Below, piece after piece: positions 26,180 to 38,303 of a stretch of 64,000 bases of DNA. The notes under the pieces are model-generated. The model worked only from the letters and a program-made list of their open reading frames with translations, was not told the origin of the DNA and searched no databases. The position numbers and the translations under genes are program-made. The stretch covers positions 49,821,176 through 49,885,175 of the forward strand of contig NC_044554.1 of assembly GCF_007565055.1 (NCBI RefSeq). Reading direction: 5' to 3'. This stretch comes from Rhinopithecus roxellana (Eukaryota; Chordata; Mammalia; Primates; Cercopithecidae). Numbering within the stretch: position 1 is the stretch's first letter; each line of letters opens with the position of its first letter.

Positions 26180-26690
26180 GTGATAATAGCAAATTCACTT
26201 GAAATTATAAGAAATAATACATAAAGATCCTATGTACTCTTAACCCAGTTTCTGCCAGTGGTACCATCTTGATAAAATATAGTGCAACAGCACAACCAGG
26301 ATTTATTTATTTATTTATTTATTTTTTGAGATGGAGTCTTGCTCTGTCACCCAGGCTGGAGTGCAGTGGCACGATCTTGGCTCACTGCAAGTTCCGCCTC
26401 CTGGGTTCACGCCATTCTCCTGCCTCAGCCTCCTGAGTAGCTGGGACTACAGGCACCTGCCACCACGCCCAGCTAATTTTTTTGTTTGTATTTTTAGTAC
26501 AGACGGGGTTTCACCATATTAGCCAGGATGGTCTCGATCTCCTGACCTCGTGATCCACCCACCTTGGCCTCCCAAAGTGCTGGGATTACAGGTGTGAGCC
26601 ACCACGCCTGGCCACAACCAGGATATTGAAATTGATGTTATGGATACTAAGTTCAGCATTCATGCTTTCTTTTTAACATATATAGTGGTA
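26180..26690 (+). mobile_element. Old L1 3' UTR-like fragment split by an Alu
   Basis: CCCAGTTTCTGCCAGTGGTACC, ATCTTGATAAAATATAGTGC and ACAACCAGGATATTGAAATTG resemble an old L1M 3' UTR. The Alu at 26,303-26,612 interrupts it. 25,795-26,179 before it shows nothing recognised. Confidence 0.5.
26303..26612 (-). mobile_element. AluY-like
   Basis: Full-length minus-strand Alu with a TTTA-repeat tail. Flanks CACAACCAGGAT (26,291-26,302 and 26,613-26,624) are a perfect target duplication. Confidence 0.95.
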
Positions 26691-27094
26691 AGCAGTCTAT
26701 AGTACTTCAAATAACTGTTATTTGTTTGAACATCTGGGATATGCTAAAGTGATGAGAAAAATCATCAAAATAAACTACACTGGATGGGGGCAATGGAGAA
26801 TGGTAGAACAGGAACAGGAAAGCCCACAGTATAGAGGAAACGTGAACTAATAGACCCCACTTGGTTTATAATACAGCAGAAACTTGCAGAGCACTATGAA
26901 AACTTTCAATAATTTCCTTAGTATTAATACAATTGGTGAAGGCAGAGTCAGGGCAGACTTCTTAGAAAATATGACATCTGAATTGATTCTTTTAGACCTT
27001 GATGTAAAAATCTCTGCCACTTTGGTGCTCATTCACTGATTATATCCTCTTCTCTCCCTCCCTGAAACCTATTGGTCAGTACCCCTTACTCATT

Positions 27095-27290
27095 GAAGCT
27101 TAGGCATCTCACTGAGAACTAACGTTTTCACCCCCAATCCTGCCATCATCCTAGGTAACTTCTATGTCTGTGTGGATAACCCAATCAATACCTTGGCTTC
27201 TCTTGATTTTCTCAACTCCATTGACATTTACTAAGCTCCACTCCAGTGATTTGCCTCCTTGAATGTTGTTAAGTACTCAGAAATGATCAT
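27095..27290 (+). mobile_element. L2/CR1 ORF2 endonuclease fossil
   Basis: CATCATCCTAGGTAACTTCT followed by GTGTGGATAACCCAATC and AATACCTTGGCTTCTC translates to ILGNFYVCVDNPINTLAS, matching the GDFN-type motif region of the L2/CR1 apurinic endonuclease. It is decayed, with stops downstream. Confidence 0.6.
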
Positions 27291-27344
27291 GTTCAACTTA
27301 CAAATTCAAGGTTTTGGTTTTTTGGTTGTTTTTTTTTTTTTTTT

Positions 27345-27652
27345 TGTCTTTTTTTTTTTTTTTTTTTTTGGAAACAGAGTCTTGCTCTGTCACCCAGGCT
27401 GGAGTACAGTGGCATGATATTGGCTCACTGCAAACTCTGCCTCCCGAGTTCAAGCAATTCTCCTGCCTCAGCCTCCTGAGTAGCTAGGACTACAAGCACC
27501 CATCACCACGCCTGGCTAATTTTTGTATTTTTAGTGGAGACGGAGTTTCACCATATTGGCCAGGCTGGTCTTGAACTCCTGACCTCAGGTGGTCCACCCA
27601 CCTCAGCCTCTCAAAGTGCTGGGACTGCATGCATGAGTCACTGCCCCTGACC
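27345..27652 (-). mobile_element. Alu (S-like)
   Basis: Minus-strand Alu preceded by two long T-runs (27,330-27,345 and 27,350-27,369). The double T-run suggests a second A-rich tail or slippage. Confidence 0.92.
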
Positions 27653-30163
27653 TTTTTCCTTATTAGAAAGGAAAAGGTGGTACTATCACCACCCTTTTAT
27701 GTCTTGGTCTTGGCTTGTAACATTTTAGACTAACAGACAGAATGTAGAGAGAAGGAGTGCTATCTGAGCTCAGAAGTTTGTGGTAAAAGAAGAACCAGAT
27801 GTGAGCATAAGAAAGAACGGCTAATGGCCGTAAGAGGTGAAAGGAAACGCAGGGATGAGAACAATATTTTATGTGTAGCTCCTCTGCAGAGCGAGCAAGT
27901 AGGTGGCTGGACAGAGTCTAGTTGGATAACTCCTGACTCTAGCTCCTACATGAAGAGAGGCGAACATGTTAAGGAGGGTTAGAGATCAACAGGCTCTTTA
28001 TGTTCATAAGACATTTGTAAATTTGAGTCACAATCTCAGTTTTCTTATCCTATAACTTGTACTTTTAGTGTCTGAACCTAAATTTTCTGAACCAATGCTG
28101 CTATTGCCTTAAAGTCTTAAATTTTCTAGTTATTTCTAAGTATATTTCCTAAGTATTGCTCAATTATTTGCTAGGAGGCTATCATCAGAGACACATAATC
28201 TTGCTGTAATAAGTGTTTGGCATCCTTTTGGGAAAGCATAGATCCTCCACTGCAATTTCACTGTCAGAATGCATGATACATGACAATAATGATGCTTCAC
28301 TCCTTTATAAACAGTACCTTGGGTAGATAGCTGAGAGCTGAGTAGGGACCTGCAAAGACCTGCCTCTTCAAGAGATGCTGTAAATTGTTTGGGATGAGGA
28401 AAATCCTTAATGAGCAGTTTGTTCTCATTATACATAATTTAATTTTCTGGATACCTAAGAAAAACAGTATGCTAGCTCCTTTATTAATTCTCATGAATTC
28501 TCATTAATTTATAATTCCCTGCTAATTGCACTTCTTTTCTCTCACCCTCTACAAGATGTCAACATGGGTTTAGCTCTTGTGTAATCTAAGTCCCTAAGTG
28601 CTAAATAGAAGATCAAAATAAAATGACATTAGCAGTTAGGGTTTTTATGGTAGGAGAAAGGACTGGCACACTTTTTTTTATGTGTGGTAGAATGTGGGGT
28701 GGGGGAGGATGTTGTGATACATGTTCCTAGAAGAGTAAGTGGCCATTCCAAGCAGAAAGAACTGGTCATGATGAAGAGAGTAAGCTCATTTACTTGATAG
28801 GAACAGATATTTTGTTGGTAATACAGAATGGGATTGTGCATGAAGCATGTTATTCGGTCAGCATGGGCTTAAGAGGCAGTTATAAGAGGGCTTCTGCCAT
28901 AGTGAAGTTTGAATTTGGTTTCAGGGTTAATAGGGAACACAAATCAGTTTTGAGCTATTGAAGATGTAATATTCTTGAGGTTACCTAGAGGACTGTGGAG
29001 TAACAGCACCTGATGTCTCAGCCTTGCGGCCAAACCAGCCATTGTGGGGAAAAGATCCAGGTCTCTAGGGAGAAGACGGAATCGTGCGTGTGTGTGTGTG
29101 TCCATGCACGTGTACAGATGGAGGGATTGTCATTGAGAGAGAATTATTATTTCAGTAGGAGGGAATATGCAAACATATACTGCATCTCAGAGGAAATCAT
29201 TGCCTTCCACTTACTTGTTTAGGCTCCAGATCCATAAGGAGGGAGAATAATTAGCTTTATGAAGGCCAGAGCAGAGAAACTGTACCTATTCATGGGCCCA
29301 TCACCACAGTTCCCCAACTGTCCAAAATCCCTGAGATAACCCTTAATGATGACATTCATCTACCTGCCAAGTTTTCTCCTCCAAGCAAGCCAGTGATTGA
29401 CAAAACCATTCTCAAGCAGACCCCAATCCGAGATCTTCTTCCGGTCGAATTTTCACCCTATTGACTTTGGGATACCTTTTATTGCGTATACATTAGAAAG
29501 GGGGAAGATGCGAGCAAAGGAGATTTTCTTTTCTTATAACAATGTCTTGCAATTCTCACCTTCCTGCATTTCTCTACCAACCTCCAGGACATGGAACAAG
29601 CTCAGAATCAGCCCACAGGTAGAATGGCATAAGGAAATGTGGGCAGATTCTCTATATAGTTGAAATAAATTCCAAGAGCCTCACTTCTGCTAAGTATGTG
29701 CTTGAAGAGGTAGGCAGTCATTGTCAGACTCCTTAATTTCATCTACCGTTTAACATGGTGTGAGGCCATTGCTTTCTCCAGTTAGGACATCTCTCACTGT
29801 TACACCCAGGAAGAGCTCATTTACTTGCTTGAGTTATTCTCTCTCTATTGCCACCACTCTCTTTTCCTAGCCTTTTTGTCCCCTAGATCTACAGTAAAAA
29901 TATGTTTTCCCTGCCAGAGTCACAGATTCATTCAGGAGCTCTGCCCGCTTCTGAGCAGCCTCTCTTCAGACTCTGGGCACTCGAAACAGTTACTTAGGTT
30001 CATTTTGCCAAGCGCCCTGCCTTAGGTGGCACACACCAGAATCTCTCTTGTGGTTTTTCTCCATTTCTTCTTCTCTTCTGTCTTTGGTGTCTTTCTTTCA
30101 GATGGATTATCACAGAACTTTTATTCCATTCAGCTCATGTAGTGTTCTTTTTGATTGCTTTCT
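27653..30163. other. Unique intergenic interval
   Basis: No repeat or exon that I can name. There is a small GT tract at 29,086-29,101. Confidence 0.5.
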
Positions 30164-30171
30164 AAACCTAC

Positions 30172-30487
30172 TTTTTTTTCTTTTCCTTTTTAAGATGGAG
30201 TCTCACTCTGTCACCCAGGCTGGAGTGCAGTGGTGTGATCTTGGTTCACTGCAACCTCCACCCCCTGGGTTCAAACAATTCTCTTGCCTCAGTCTCCTGA
30301 GTAGCTGGAACTGCAGGTTCCCGCCACCACGCTGGCCTAATTTTTTTTTTTTTTTTTTTGCTGTTTTTAGTAGGGACAGAGTTTCACCATATTTGCCAGG
30401 CTGGTCTCGAACTCCTGACCTTGTGCTCCACCCACCTCAGCCTCCCAAAGTGTTGGGATTACACACGTGAGCCACTGTTCCCTGCCT
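30172..30487 (-). mobile_element. Alu
   Basis: Full-length minus-strand Alu with an expanded T-run in the middle linker (30,341-30,359). Flanks AAACCTACTTT / AAATCCACTTT are a probable target duplication. Confidence 0.93.
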
Positions 30488-30633
30488 AAATCCACTTTCT
30501 TTAAACAATCCCCACGACCCCGATTTCTTCCTCTCACCTCAGTCTCTACCTCCATTTTTTTTTTTGGGGGGGGTCTCAGATGGGTCACTCACAGCTTCTA
30601 GATACATATGAAATATACTACAAAACTACTTAT

Positions 30634-30929
30634 GGCCGGGCGCGGTGGCTCAAGCCTGTAATCCCAGCACTTTGGGAGGCCGAGACGGGCGGATCACAAG
30701 GTCAGGAGATCGAGACCATCCTGGCGAACACAGTGAAACCCCGTCTCTACTAAAAATACAAAAAACTAGCCAGGCAAGGTGGCGGGCGTCTGTAGTCCCA
30801 GCTACTTGGGAGGCTGAGGCAGGAGAATGGCGGGAACCCGGGAGGCGGAGCTTGCAGTGAGCTGAGATCCGGCCACTGCACTCCAGCCTGGGCGACAGAG
30901 CAAGACTCCGCCTCAAAAAAAAAAAAAAA
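30634..30929 (+). mobile_element. Young AluY of Old World monkey type
   Basis: Full-length and little diverged. It carries GGCTCAAGCCTGTAATCCC, AAAAAACTAGCC, CAAGGTGGCGGGCG and GAGATCCGGCCACTGC. As I know the families, ape and human AluY has CACGCCTG, AAATTAGCC, CGTGGTGGC and GATCGCGCC at these places. The set marks a cercopithecid AluY lineage. Confidence 0.93.
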
Positions 30930-31544
30930 CCTACTTAAAATGATTTGGGGGTTCAAAGCCCCTCTCCATTTTGGCTATATTTGGTCATTTAAACATTAAG
31001 GTGGTGATGGTTGTACCCACCACCGAATTTAATATGAACCCGGGCAGAGATTTGAAGCTGCAGCGGGGCAAACATATTTCCCATATATTTACAGAAAGGA
31101 TGAGAAGTCTAGAAAAAAGACATATCTCACAGAAGCATGACTGTTGTATTTCCTTTCAATTCGGCCTCAGACCCCTTCTTCTGAAGCTTAGATGCACGAT
31201 CATGAAACTCTAGCCTGGGCTCCATCTTTGAGAGAGATGTACTATGTTTGTTTGCTTGTTTGTTTGTTATTGTTTTGACAAGAGCCTCATGAAAATGCAT
31301 CATGCAAATAGAAGTTCATCCAGACAAGTTTCCATTTTCACTTGCTAGTGTTTTCAGTTAAAATTGTTAGATAATTGTACAGACAAACTTGAACCATTAG
31401 GGCAGGAGATGCTACATGTGATACTTGAAATGCTCCTTGATCAGCAAATGTATGAAAATGTGAAAGCAAATGAGAAAATGTCAGTGTAGAGGGTATGCAA
31501 GGTCATGTGTAAAAGTCTAAAGTACCCAAGCTGAAGATCACCTG
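30930..31544. other. Unique interval
   Basis: Nothing recognised apart from a TTTG-rich patch at 31,246-31,276. Confidence 0.5.
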
Positions 31545-31740
31545 TACTCTGCTCCTTGGAGTTCAAACCCAGACACCACTCACTAGGTGCATGCCCTGGA
31601 GCAAGGCTTCCTCTGTACCGTCAGTGGTGGAATGAAGACACCCATAGCGGCTGTTTCACAGGGTTGATGAGAGGATCAAATGAGACAATGTCTGCAGGAA
31701 CACGTGATAAAGCTGTTATTTTCATGAAGTACAGCAAGGG
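31545..31740 (+). mobile_element. MIR fragment
   Basis: Plus-strand MIR: GGAGTTCAAACCCAGACACC, then GGTTGATGAGAGGATCAAATGAG, in consensus order. Confidence 0.65.
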
Positions 31741-31857
31741 ACAAAGGAAAAGGACTATATCATTTCTTGAGTCCTTGGCACTGGACGTGATGCACATCCT
31801 TGGATAGGTGGAGAAGTCAGGGAAGCTGGTCTTGCTGATAAAGAGATACAAAATTCT

Positions 31858-32162
31858 GGGCTGGGTGCGGTGGCTCATGCCTTTAATCCTAGCACTTTGG
31901 GAAGCCGAGGCAGGCAGATCACAAGTTCAGGAGATGGAGACCATCCTGGCTAACATGGTGAGATCCCGTCTCTACTAAAAAATACAAAAAATTAGCCAGG
32001 CATGGTGGCAGATGCCTGTAGTCCCAGCTACTCAGGAGGCTGAGGCAGGAGAATGGCATGAACTGGGGAGGCGGAGCTTGCAGTGAGCCTTGATCGTGCC
32101 ATTGCACTCCAGCCTGGGTGACAGAGCAAGACTCCGTCTCAAAAAAAAAAAAAAAAAAAAAG
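31858..32162 (+). mobile_element. AluY-like
   Basis: Full-length plus-strand Alu with a perfect target duplication AGAGATACAAAATTC (31,842-31,856 and 32,164-32,178). Confidence 0.95.
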
Positions 32163-32178
32163 GAGAGATACAAAATTC

Positions 32179-33285
32179 CTTTGGTTTTGGCAGTCACAAT
32201 AAAATTTTGTGTTTACTGAAGTGTCTCAATGTCATATTTAAAATTTTTCATAGCTGGTATAATATACAAAATTACAAATTGACAACAATACATTTGTCAT
32301 TCATACACACACATATTCCCTTTATGTATGTGCATATATATATATGTGTGTGTGTGTGTATATATATGTATATTTTCCATTTTATAGTTGTAAACAGATC
32401 CCTGATTTCTCATTTTGGTTCACTCAGTATCTTAATGCTCAGGCCCTGGCCATTTCGTTTTTCTAAAAATAGATGTGTTTTTCTACTTTGGCATTTCTCT
32501 TATTTTTCATTTATGAGAAAACAACAAGACAGTGGACCTATTTTTTTCCCTCCTGGATGGCCAGAGGTAATGATTCTTTGCTCATTTTCTTTGTTCCTGA
32601 ATTGCCTGTGTCTAAAACAACTGGCGCCCAACTTCCTGCTCCTTCTCCCTCTTCTCCTCACCCCACTTGCAGATCCCAGGGCTGCCAGGGCTGCACTGAG
32701 CTCCGTGCCCACAGGAGACAGGAGAGTGTGAGAGAGAGCAGTCACAGTTCCTAGGAGGCCCCTGTGGACTCCCAGTTGCTGCCTGCTCCCAGGAGCTCAC
32801 ATTCCCCAAACTGAGGATAGTCCTGGGATGTGGCCAAGTCCCTAGTAGAGGCAACTGCTCCCTGGGAACCACCATCATGCTCCTATTCCAGACCCTGCTG
32901 GGGCACACTGTCAGCACTGAAGACGGTGGGAAACTTCCATCTTTCTGAATCCCTTTCAGTTCCAGGTCTCCCACTGGGAGTGCCTGAATAGCAGGAGGAA
33001 GGAGGTAAAGAGAGCACACCAGGCAGAGTGGAGCATCTCCATCCTGGGGTCGCGTTGTTGCTCTTTCCTGTGGGCTGCCCCAGAGGACCCAGATTGGAAC
33101 GGTGCCTGCAGAGAGTTTGAGAGGAACCTCTTTGCCCCATTCATCCCATTACACTGGCCCTGTTATCCACAGGGTCTGAGCTCCAGGTCCTGCATTTGGA
33201 CCTGAATGGTAGGGTGTGACCTGACACGGTTGAGTCCCCCTCCCCTTCCCTGCCTTTCTGTCATGCCCCTTTCATTGCACCTATC
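32179..33285. other. Unique interval, GC-richer from 32,620
   Basis: A TA/TG microsatellite lies at 32,332-32,371. 32,620-33,160 is GC-richer and has overlapping frames on both strands, but no conserved protein motif and no paired splice sites that I could defend. I call nothing here. Confidence 0.45.
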
Positions 33286-33440
33286 ACAGTTTGTTGTTTT
33301 AAACTTACTTACTGTCTGTTTTTGCAATTGAATGGTAAAACCCAGGACTGTTTTTAGCACTGCATTCCTAGAGCACCAGCAGTATTTGGTATTGTCCATG
33401 ACTTTCCGAATGAATGAGTGAGTGAGTGAATGCATGATTG
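33286..33440 (+). mobile_element. L2-like 3' end fragment
   Basis: CCAGGACTGTTTTTAGCACTG, CACCAGCAGTATTTGGTATTG and terminal GAATGAATGAGTGAGTGAGTG resemble the L2 tail. Confidence 0.5.
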
Positions 33441-35690
33441 AGTTGCTTATTTCCTCCTGCTCACTGTGCTACTGCTGACATTAGGTGCAGCATTGCATTC
33501 CATCATGACAGGACTCCACCCCCTGCATTGGTCCCATTTTGCACTCCCCCTGGGGAAGAAGCTAAGGAGCTCTGTCCCACCCACTTCTTTGGTCCCTTCC
33601 TGAGGCTGGGGCTGGGAAAGCTCAGCCTAGGTGTCTCTTTTCTATTTGAGCCTCCCTAGATCTTTGTCTGCTTAGTGCATGGTGCTCTTGCACCATTTAT
33701 TGCTTTTAATTATTGCTACTAGCTGGCCTGCTAGCCTCAGGGAGCTGTTTACCTCTATGTCCTCCCCTGGCCACCTGCCCCTTGCAAAGACCTGCCAACA
33801 GTGAGGGTTGTTCAGGTACTTTCCTTGCTCTCCTCTTTCTCATTCCTCACCCTGCTTTTTCCATCACTGAGGAGCTCGGCATGCCCCCAGGACACTGATG
33901 ATGGACATCACTGCCACAAAGAACCAGGGTGACCGTACTGCTACCACCTCTGCATTCCCAATGGGTCAAAAATGGTCATTTTCTGGAGCAGAAACATTGT
34001 TTCAGGAGTCAAAAGGCACAAGGATAGTTCAGCTAGGAGGACTGAGAGAGTTAATGTGGAGAGGGAGAAAGATACACCATCAGGAGAGAACATTCAAATC
34101 TTCCAAGTCTCTGGAGGATTATTATATTATATGGGGATGTGGAAGCTCTCTGCTAGCTGGCATTTTAACAGAGCTGTGAACTGCAAAACCTACATGAAGG
34201 ACTTAGAAAGATAAACAGGATCTCTTATCAGCAAGGATCCTTAACAGGAATGAATGAGGGGAGCTGAGGGCCCTCTGGGGAGTCCAGGCTGCAAGTACAG
34301 TTAATGTGGGATGCTGTCCAAAGCATATGCTAAAGAACTAAACACAGCCTTGACTAGGCCACTCTGTAACAGCCAAGGCTGTGCTTGGCCTGTTTTGATT
34401 GAGCACTGTATGGTCTACTGGTTGGACAAGTTGAGTTTGCCTGAATCTTGGGAATGCAGGACTCCTGGGCCTGAGGGAGGGGAGGATCTGTTCTGTAGCA
34501 AGGAGAGCCTGCACTGAGGGAAACCTATTCTGTCAAAGACTCTGATGCAGAAAAAAGTCTATTTGACATTCAAGTTACACTTTACCTATGTTAACTTCAC
34601 TTGTAACTAGCAATGAGTTTTCTAAAATAAAAACTTGGAATGTGAAACTTTTGAACAAGCACAAAAGGTCCTAAGACATACTCCAGGGACTTGTCCTGAG
34701 GCTTGCTGAATTGGAAGGGGTTGGGGGGCGTGTTGTGACTCAGAGTCTTGAAGCTTCATGAGGAAGTGACTGGCATGAATTTTGTATGAAGAGAGGAGCA
34801 TCAGTCATCAAACCTGAGAGGAGAGGTGAGATCTTGAACAGGGAAAAAACAAACTAAGGGTTAAAAGTTTAAGTGGCTGGACAGAGGTTGGGAAGAGCAA
34901 TGCAAGAGGGTTTGGGATGAGGGGTGAAGGGCGAGGACACAAAAATGGGGGCTATGGTGGAGGCCAGTTTGAAAAGGAGGCCAGCTGGCGTGGTATGAAG
35001 CTAAGCCTGCCACATGAACTGGGGTACTCCTGACTCAAAGGTTATCTTAGAATCCCCCTTTGACCTCTGATTCCAAGACTTGAGATGTTTTAGATTGGAG
35101 AGCCTCAAGACGTGATGTCTCTGAAACCTGGTAGAAAGATGTTGCTTTCTGAGTGGCAGGTGGCAAATAAAACACAAAATAGGCCCATGAGTTGTTGAAC
35201 TTCTCATTCTGGCTTGGGAATTTATAACAGCTGAAGAATATGAAGGACATCAATATGGGAGCTGAAAAGGGTGAGGTCACAGTCTGGGAAGTGGTAATTG
35301 GAGGAACAGCAGCTTCCTGGATTTCTGGATTGTCATGGATTCCCAATAAGAGATGGAGGGCTGAGGGCTGACCCTGTTTGGAGCACCTCTAACCAGTCTT
35401 ACAATAGCATTTGAGACTCAAGTTAGATCTTTCTGCTGGGAAAGGGACACCTCCCCATCTCCTACCTATCACTGATAGTCCACAGCTGATTGTGAGACTT
35501 TAATACATTCATTCATTTGCCATGTATTAAACAGCTTTTTTTGTAGCTATAAGCATTTTTATTCATGTATATAAGCAATAAGCTTTGAGTCCTGTGTTCA
35601 GAAATTGCTATGGCACTGTGTTTGATTCAACACTTTGCAGATTCCACATACTTGAAGTTTTGATTACTACAAACAAATTGATATTGGAGT
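33441..35690. other. Unique intergenic interval
   Basis: No nameable repeat or exon. Frames at 33,898-34,214 overlap each other and lack motifs. Confidence 0.5.
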
Positions 35691-35694
35691 TAGA

Positions 35695-35860
35695 AAACTC
35701 TAGATTCAAATCACAACTCAACATTTATTGACCGTATGACTTGGGATTAAGATCCTTAAACATTCCAAGCCTCAGTTTTTATCATCTATGATATGAAGTT
35801 GGTAACGATTTCACAGCATCATTGTGGCATGGGAGCCAGTGCATGGTGGGCCCTCAGTGG
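35695..35860 (+). mobile_element. MIR fragment
   Basis: Plus-strand MIR: CTAGATTCAAATCACAACTC, GACCGTATGACTTGGG, CCAAGCCTCAGTTTTTATCATC, in order. Confidence 0.75.
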
Positions 35861-36276
35861 ATGGGGTCTACCCATTCCCAACCCTTTATCCACAATTCTG
35901 TAATCAAAATGCTTTGAATGCTGAAAGTTCTTTCTTAAATGTTGAGTCAAAGCACTTAGATGGCTTAACTTGTTCTGAACTAAACATGAGGCCATTTCTG
36001 CCTTTATGTCATTGAGTGTGAATATGTGTGTACTTTGCTGCAGAAATAATAGCGTGCTTGATTCCAGGATGCTGCCTTGCTGGTACTGGTCTCATTTTAG
36101 CTTTCTGATAAGAAACTGTGGGGTTGTGATTGCCCCATTACATTTTGTTAAAGTCTGCATTACACATACGCATCATCATTAAAGAAAATATGAGTTTCCA
36201 TTTGGCAAAACTTTCTTTCGCAGGACTAGAAATGAAAACCCAACATATGTGCTCATTCATTTGTTCAACCAAAATT
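35861..36276. other. Unique interval
   Basis: Nothing recognised. Confidence 0.5.
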
Positions 36277-36569
36277 ATTATCATTTTGAGAGAGAATCTT
36301 CCTCTGTGGCCCAGGCTGTAGTGCAGTGTTGTAATCACAGTTTACTGCAGCCTCCACCTCCTGGACCCAAGTGATGCTCCCACTTCAGCCTCCCAAGTAG
36401 CTCAGACTACAGGCATTCAGCACCACACCAGGCTAACTTTTTTATTTTTGTAGAGATAGGGTCTCTCTATGTTGCCCAGGCTGGGTCTTAAACTCCTGGC
36501 CTCAGGCAATCCTCCCACATCTGCCTCCCAAAGTGCTGGGATCACAGGTGTGAGCCATTGCACCGGGCC
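36277..36569 (-). mobile_element. Old Alu (J-like)
   Basis: Diverged minus-strand Alu with TAGAGATAGGGTCTCTCTATGT and CTCCTGGCCTCAGGCAATCC, typical of AluJ. Flanks TTGTTCAACCAAA / TGTTTAACCAAA are a probable target duplication. Confidence 0.9.
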
Positions 36570-36599
36570 TGTTTAACCAAACTGTAATGAGTAGTTACA

Positions 36600-37080
36600 C
36601 TGTGTAAGAAATGTTGCTTGGCATTCTGAGGGTTATAAAGATGAAAAAAGATCCCTGACACTGAGAAGCTAGGAATCCAGGATTTGGAATCTGACTGGTA
36701 CACAATTATAATGCAAGGCAGATCATGTTAACTTTCCTGATTGGGAACTCCAGGCAGGGTGACTTCACATCTGGATAGGGGATGAAGCTTCATGAACAAG
36801 GGGACATTTGAGATAGTGCCTGGTGGGTGATTAAGAATTTTCCAGGCAAAGATGGCAGAACGAAGTATTCTAAGCACAGGAATAAAAAGGGAAGTGTGTG
36901 AAAGCAAAGTGGAATTAACTTGTGGAGAATAGCAAGGGTTCAGTTTGGTGGTAGCAAAAAGTGTGTAACAAGGAGGTGGGGGTGAAGCTATGAAGGGTGG
37001 TGAATGGGCAGAGTCATGTAGGGCAGGAGTTGCCAGGGAGAATCTGTGCTTGATTTGACTGAAAAAGGAAGAGATTGTTG
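36600..37080 (-). mobile_element. L2 fragment, antisense
   Basis: Decayed reverse-oriented L2: GATCCCTGACACTGAGAAGC, GGGACATTTGAGATAGTGCC, AAGAATTTTCCAGGCAAAGA and AGGAATAAAAAGGGAAGTGTG appear in the expected reverse order. Confidence 0.6.
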
Positions 37081-37164
37081 TTGTTAATTTTTTTTGATCA
37101 CTAAAATAATATATGAAGAGAATTCAAATTTAAATGAAGAGAATTTGGAAATGAATGTGTACTA

Positions 37165-37835
37165 TAGAAAAACAGAGGGTACAAGGTTTCAGTTGGGTAG
37201 GAAGAATAAGTTCTAGCGATCTAATGTTCAGCATGGGGATTACAGGTAATGATACTCTATTGTATACTTGACATTTGCTAAGAGGGTAGCTCTTAGGTCA
37301 TCTCACTACACATGAAAAATGGTAACTATATAAAGAGATGGATAGATTAATTGGCTTGACTGTAGTAATAAGTTTACTATGTGTATTTATATCCAAACCG
37401 CATGATATACATTTCATATGGTTTGGCTGTGTCCCCACGCAAATCGCATCTTGAATTATAGTTCCCATAATCCCCACATGTTGTGGGAGGGACCCAATGG
37501 GAGGTAATTGAATCATGGGGGCGGTTACCTCCATGCTGTTCTCGTGATAGAGAGTGAGTTCTCATGAGATCTGATAGTTTTATAGGGGGCTTTTTCACTC
37601 CTGTGCTCTGCACTTCTCCTTGCTTCTGCCATGTGAAGAAGGATGTGTTTGCTCCCCCTTCCCCCTTCTGCCATGATCATAGGTTTCCTGAAGCCTCCCC
37701 AGCCATGCCAAACTGTGAGTCAATTAAACCTGTTTTCTTTATAAATTACCCAGTCTTGGGTGTGTCCTTATAGCAGCATGAGAACAGACTAATACAACAG
37801 TTTAAATATATATAATTTCAATACAAGATTTTTAA
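37165..37835 (+). mobile_element. Old L1M 3' UTR split by a THE1 LTR
   Basis: GGGTACAAGGTTTCAGTTGG, AAGAATAAGTTCTAGCGATC, TGTATACTTGACATTTGC and CATGATATACATTT match an L1MB/MC 3' UTR. It resumes after the LTR at about 37,799 (TTTAAATATATATAATTTC). Confidence 0.8.
37417..37798 (+). mobile_element. Solo THE1 LTR (ERVL-MaLR)
   Basis: Full LTR from ATATGGTTTGGCTGTGTCCC to GAACAGACTAATACA, with TTGTGGGAGGGACCCAATGG, GAATCATGGGGGCGG and a CAGTCTTGGGTGTGTCCTTA end. There is no internal region beside it. It is a solo LTR left by recombination, noncoding. Confidence 0.92.
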
Positions 37836-37988
37836 AAAGTAAATTCCTATAACGCATATCCAGATATAGCCATTGTTAATATTTAAAATGCATCTTTTTA
37901 CTCTTTTTCTGGATGAAGATAGATGGCTAGCTAGTTTGATTGATTTTGAAAGTAATTATAAATGAAATCTCGTTGTTAAGGATTATTT

Positions 37989-38288
37989 TTATTTATTTAT
38001 TTTTGAGATAGAGTGTCACTCTTGTTGCCCAGGCTGGAGTGCAATGGCATGATCTCAGCTCACTGCAACCTCCACCTCCTAGATTCAAGCGATTCTCCTG
38101 CCTCAGCCTCCTGGGTAGCTGGGATTACAGGTGCATGCCACCACACTCGGCTGATTTTGTATTTTTAGTAGAGATGGGGTTTCTTCAAGTTGGCCACGAT
38201 GGTCTCTCAAAGTCCCGACCTCATATGATCTGTCCGCCTCAGCCTCCCGATATGCTGGGATTACAGGTGGGAGCCATCACGCCCAGCC
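37989..38288 (-). mobile_element. Alu (S-like)
   Basis: Minus-strand Alu with an ATTT-type tail. Flanks TTGTTAAGGATTAT / TTGTTACGGATTAT (near 37,972 and 38,289) are the target duplication. Confidence 0.93.
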
Positions 38289-38303
38289 TTGTTACGGATT
38301 ATT

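Noticed and set aside
32090..33019. Overlapping frames in a GC-richer stretch
   Set aside because: The frames start in an Alu tail or overlap each other on both strands, with no conserved domain and no paired splice sites.
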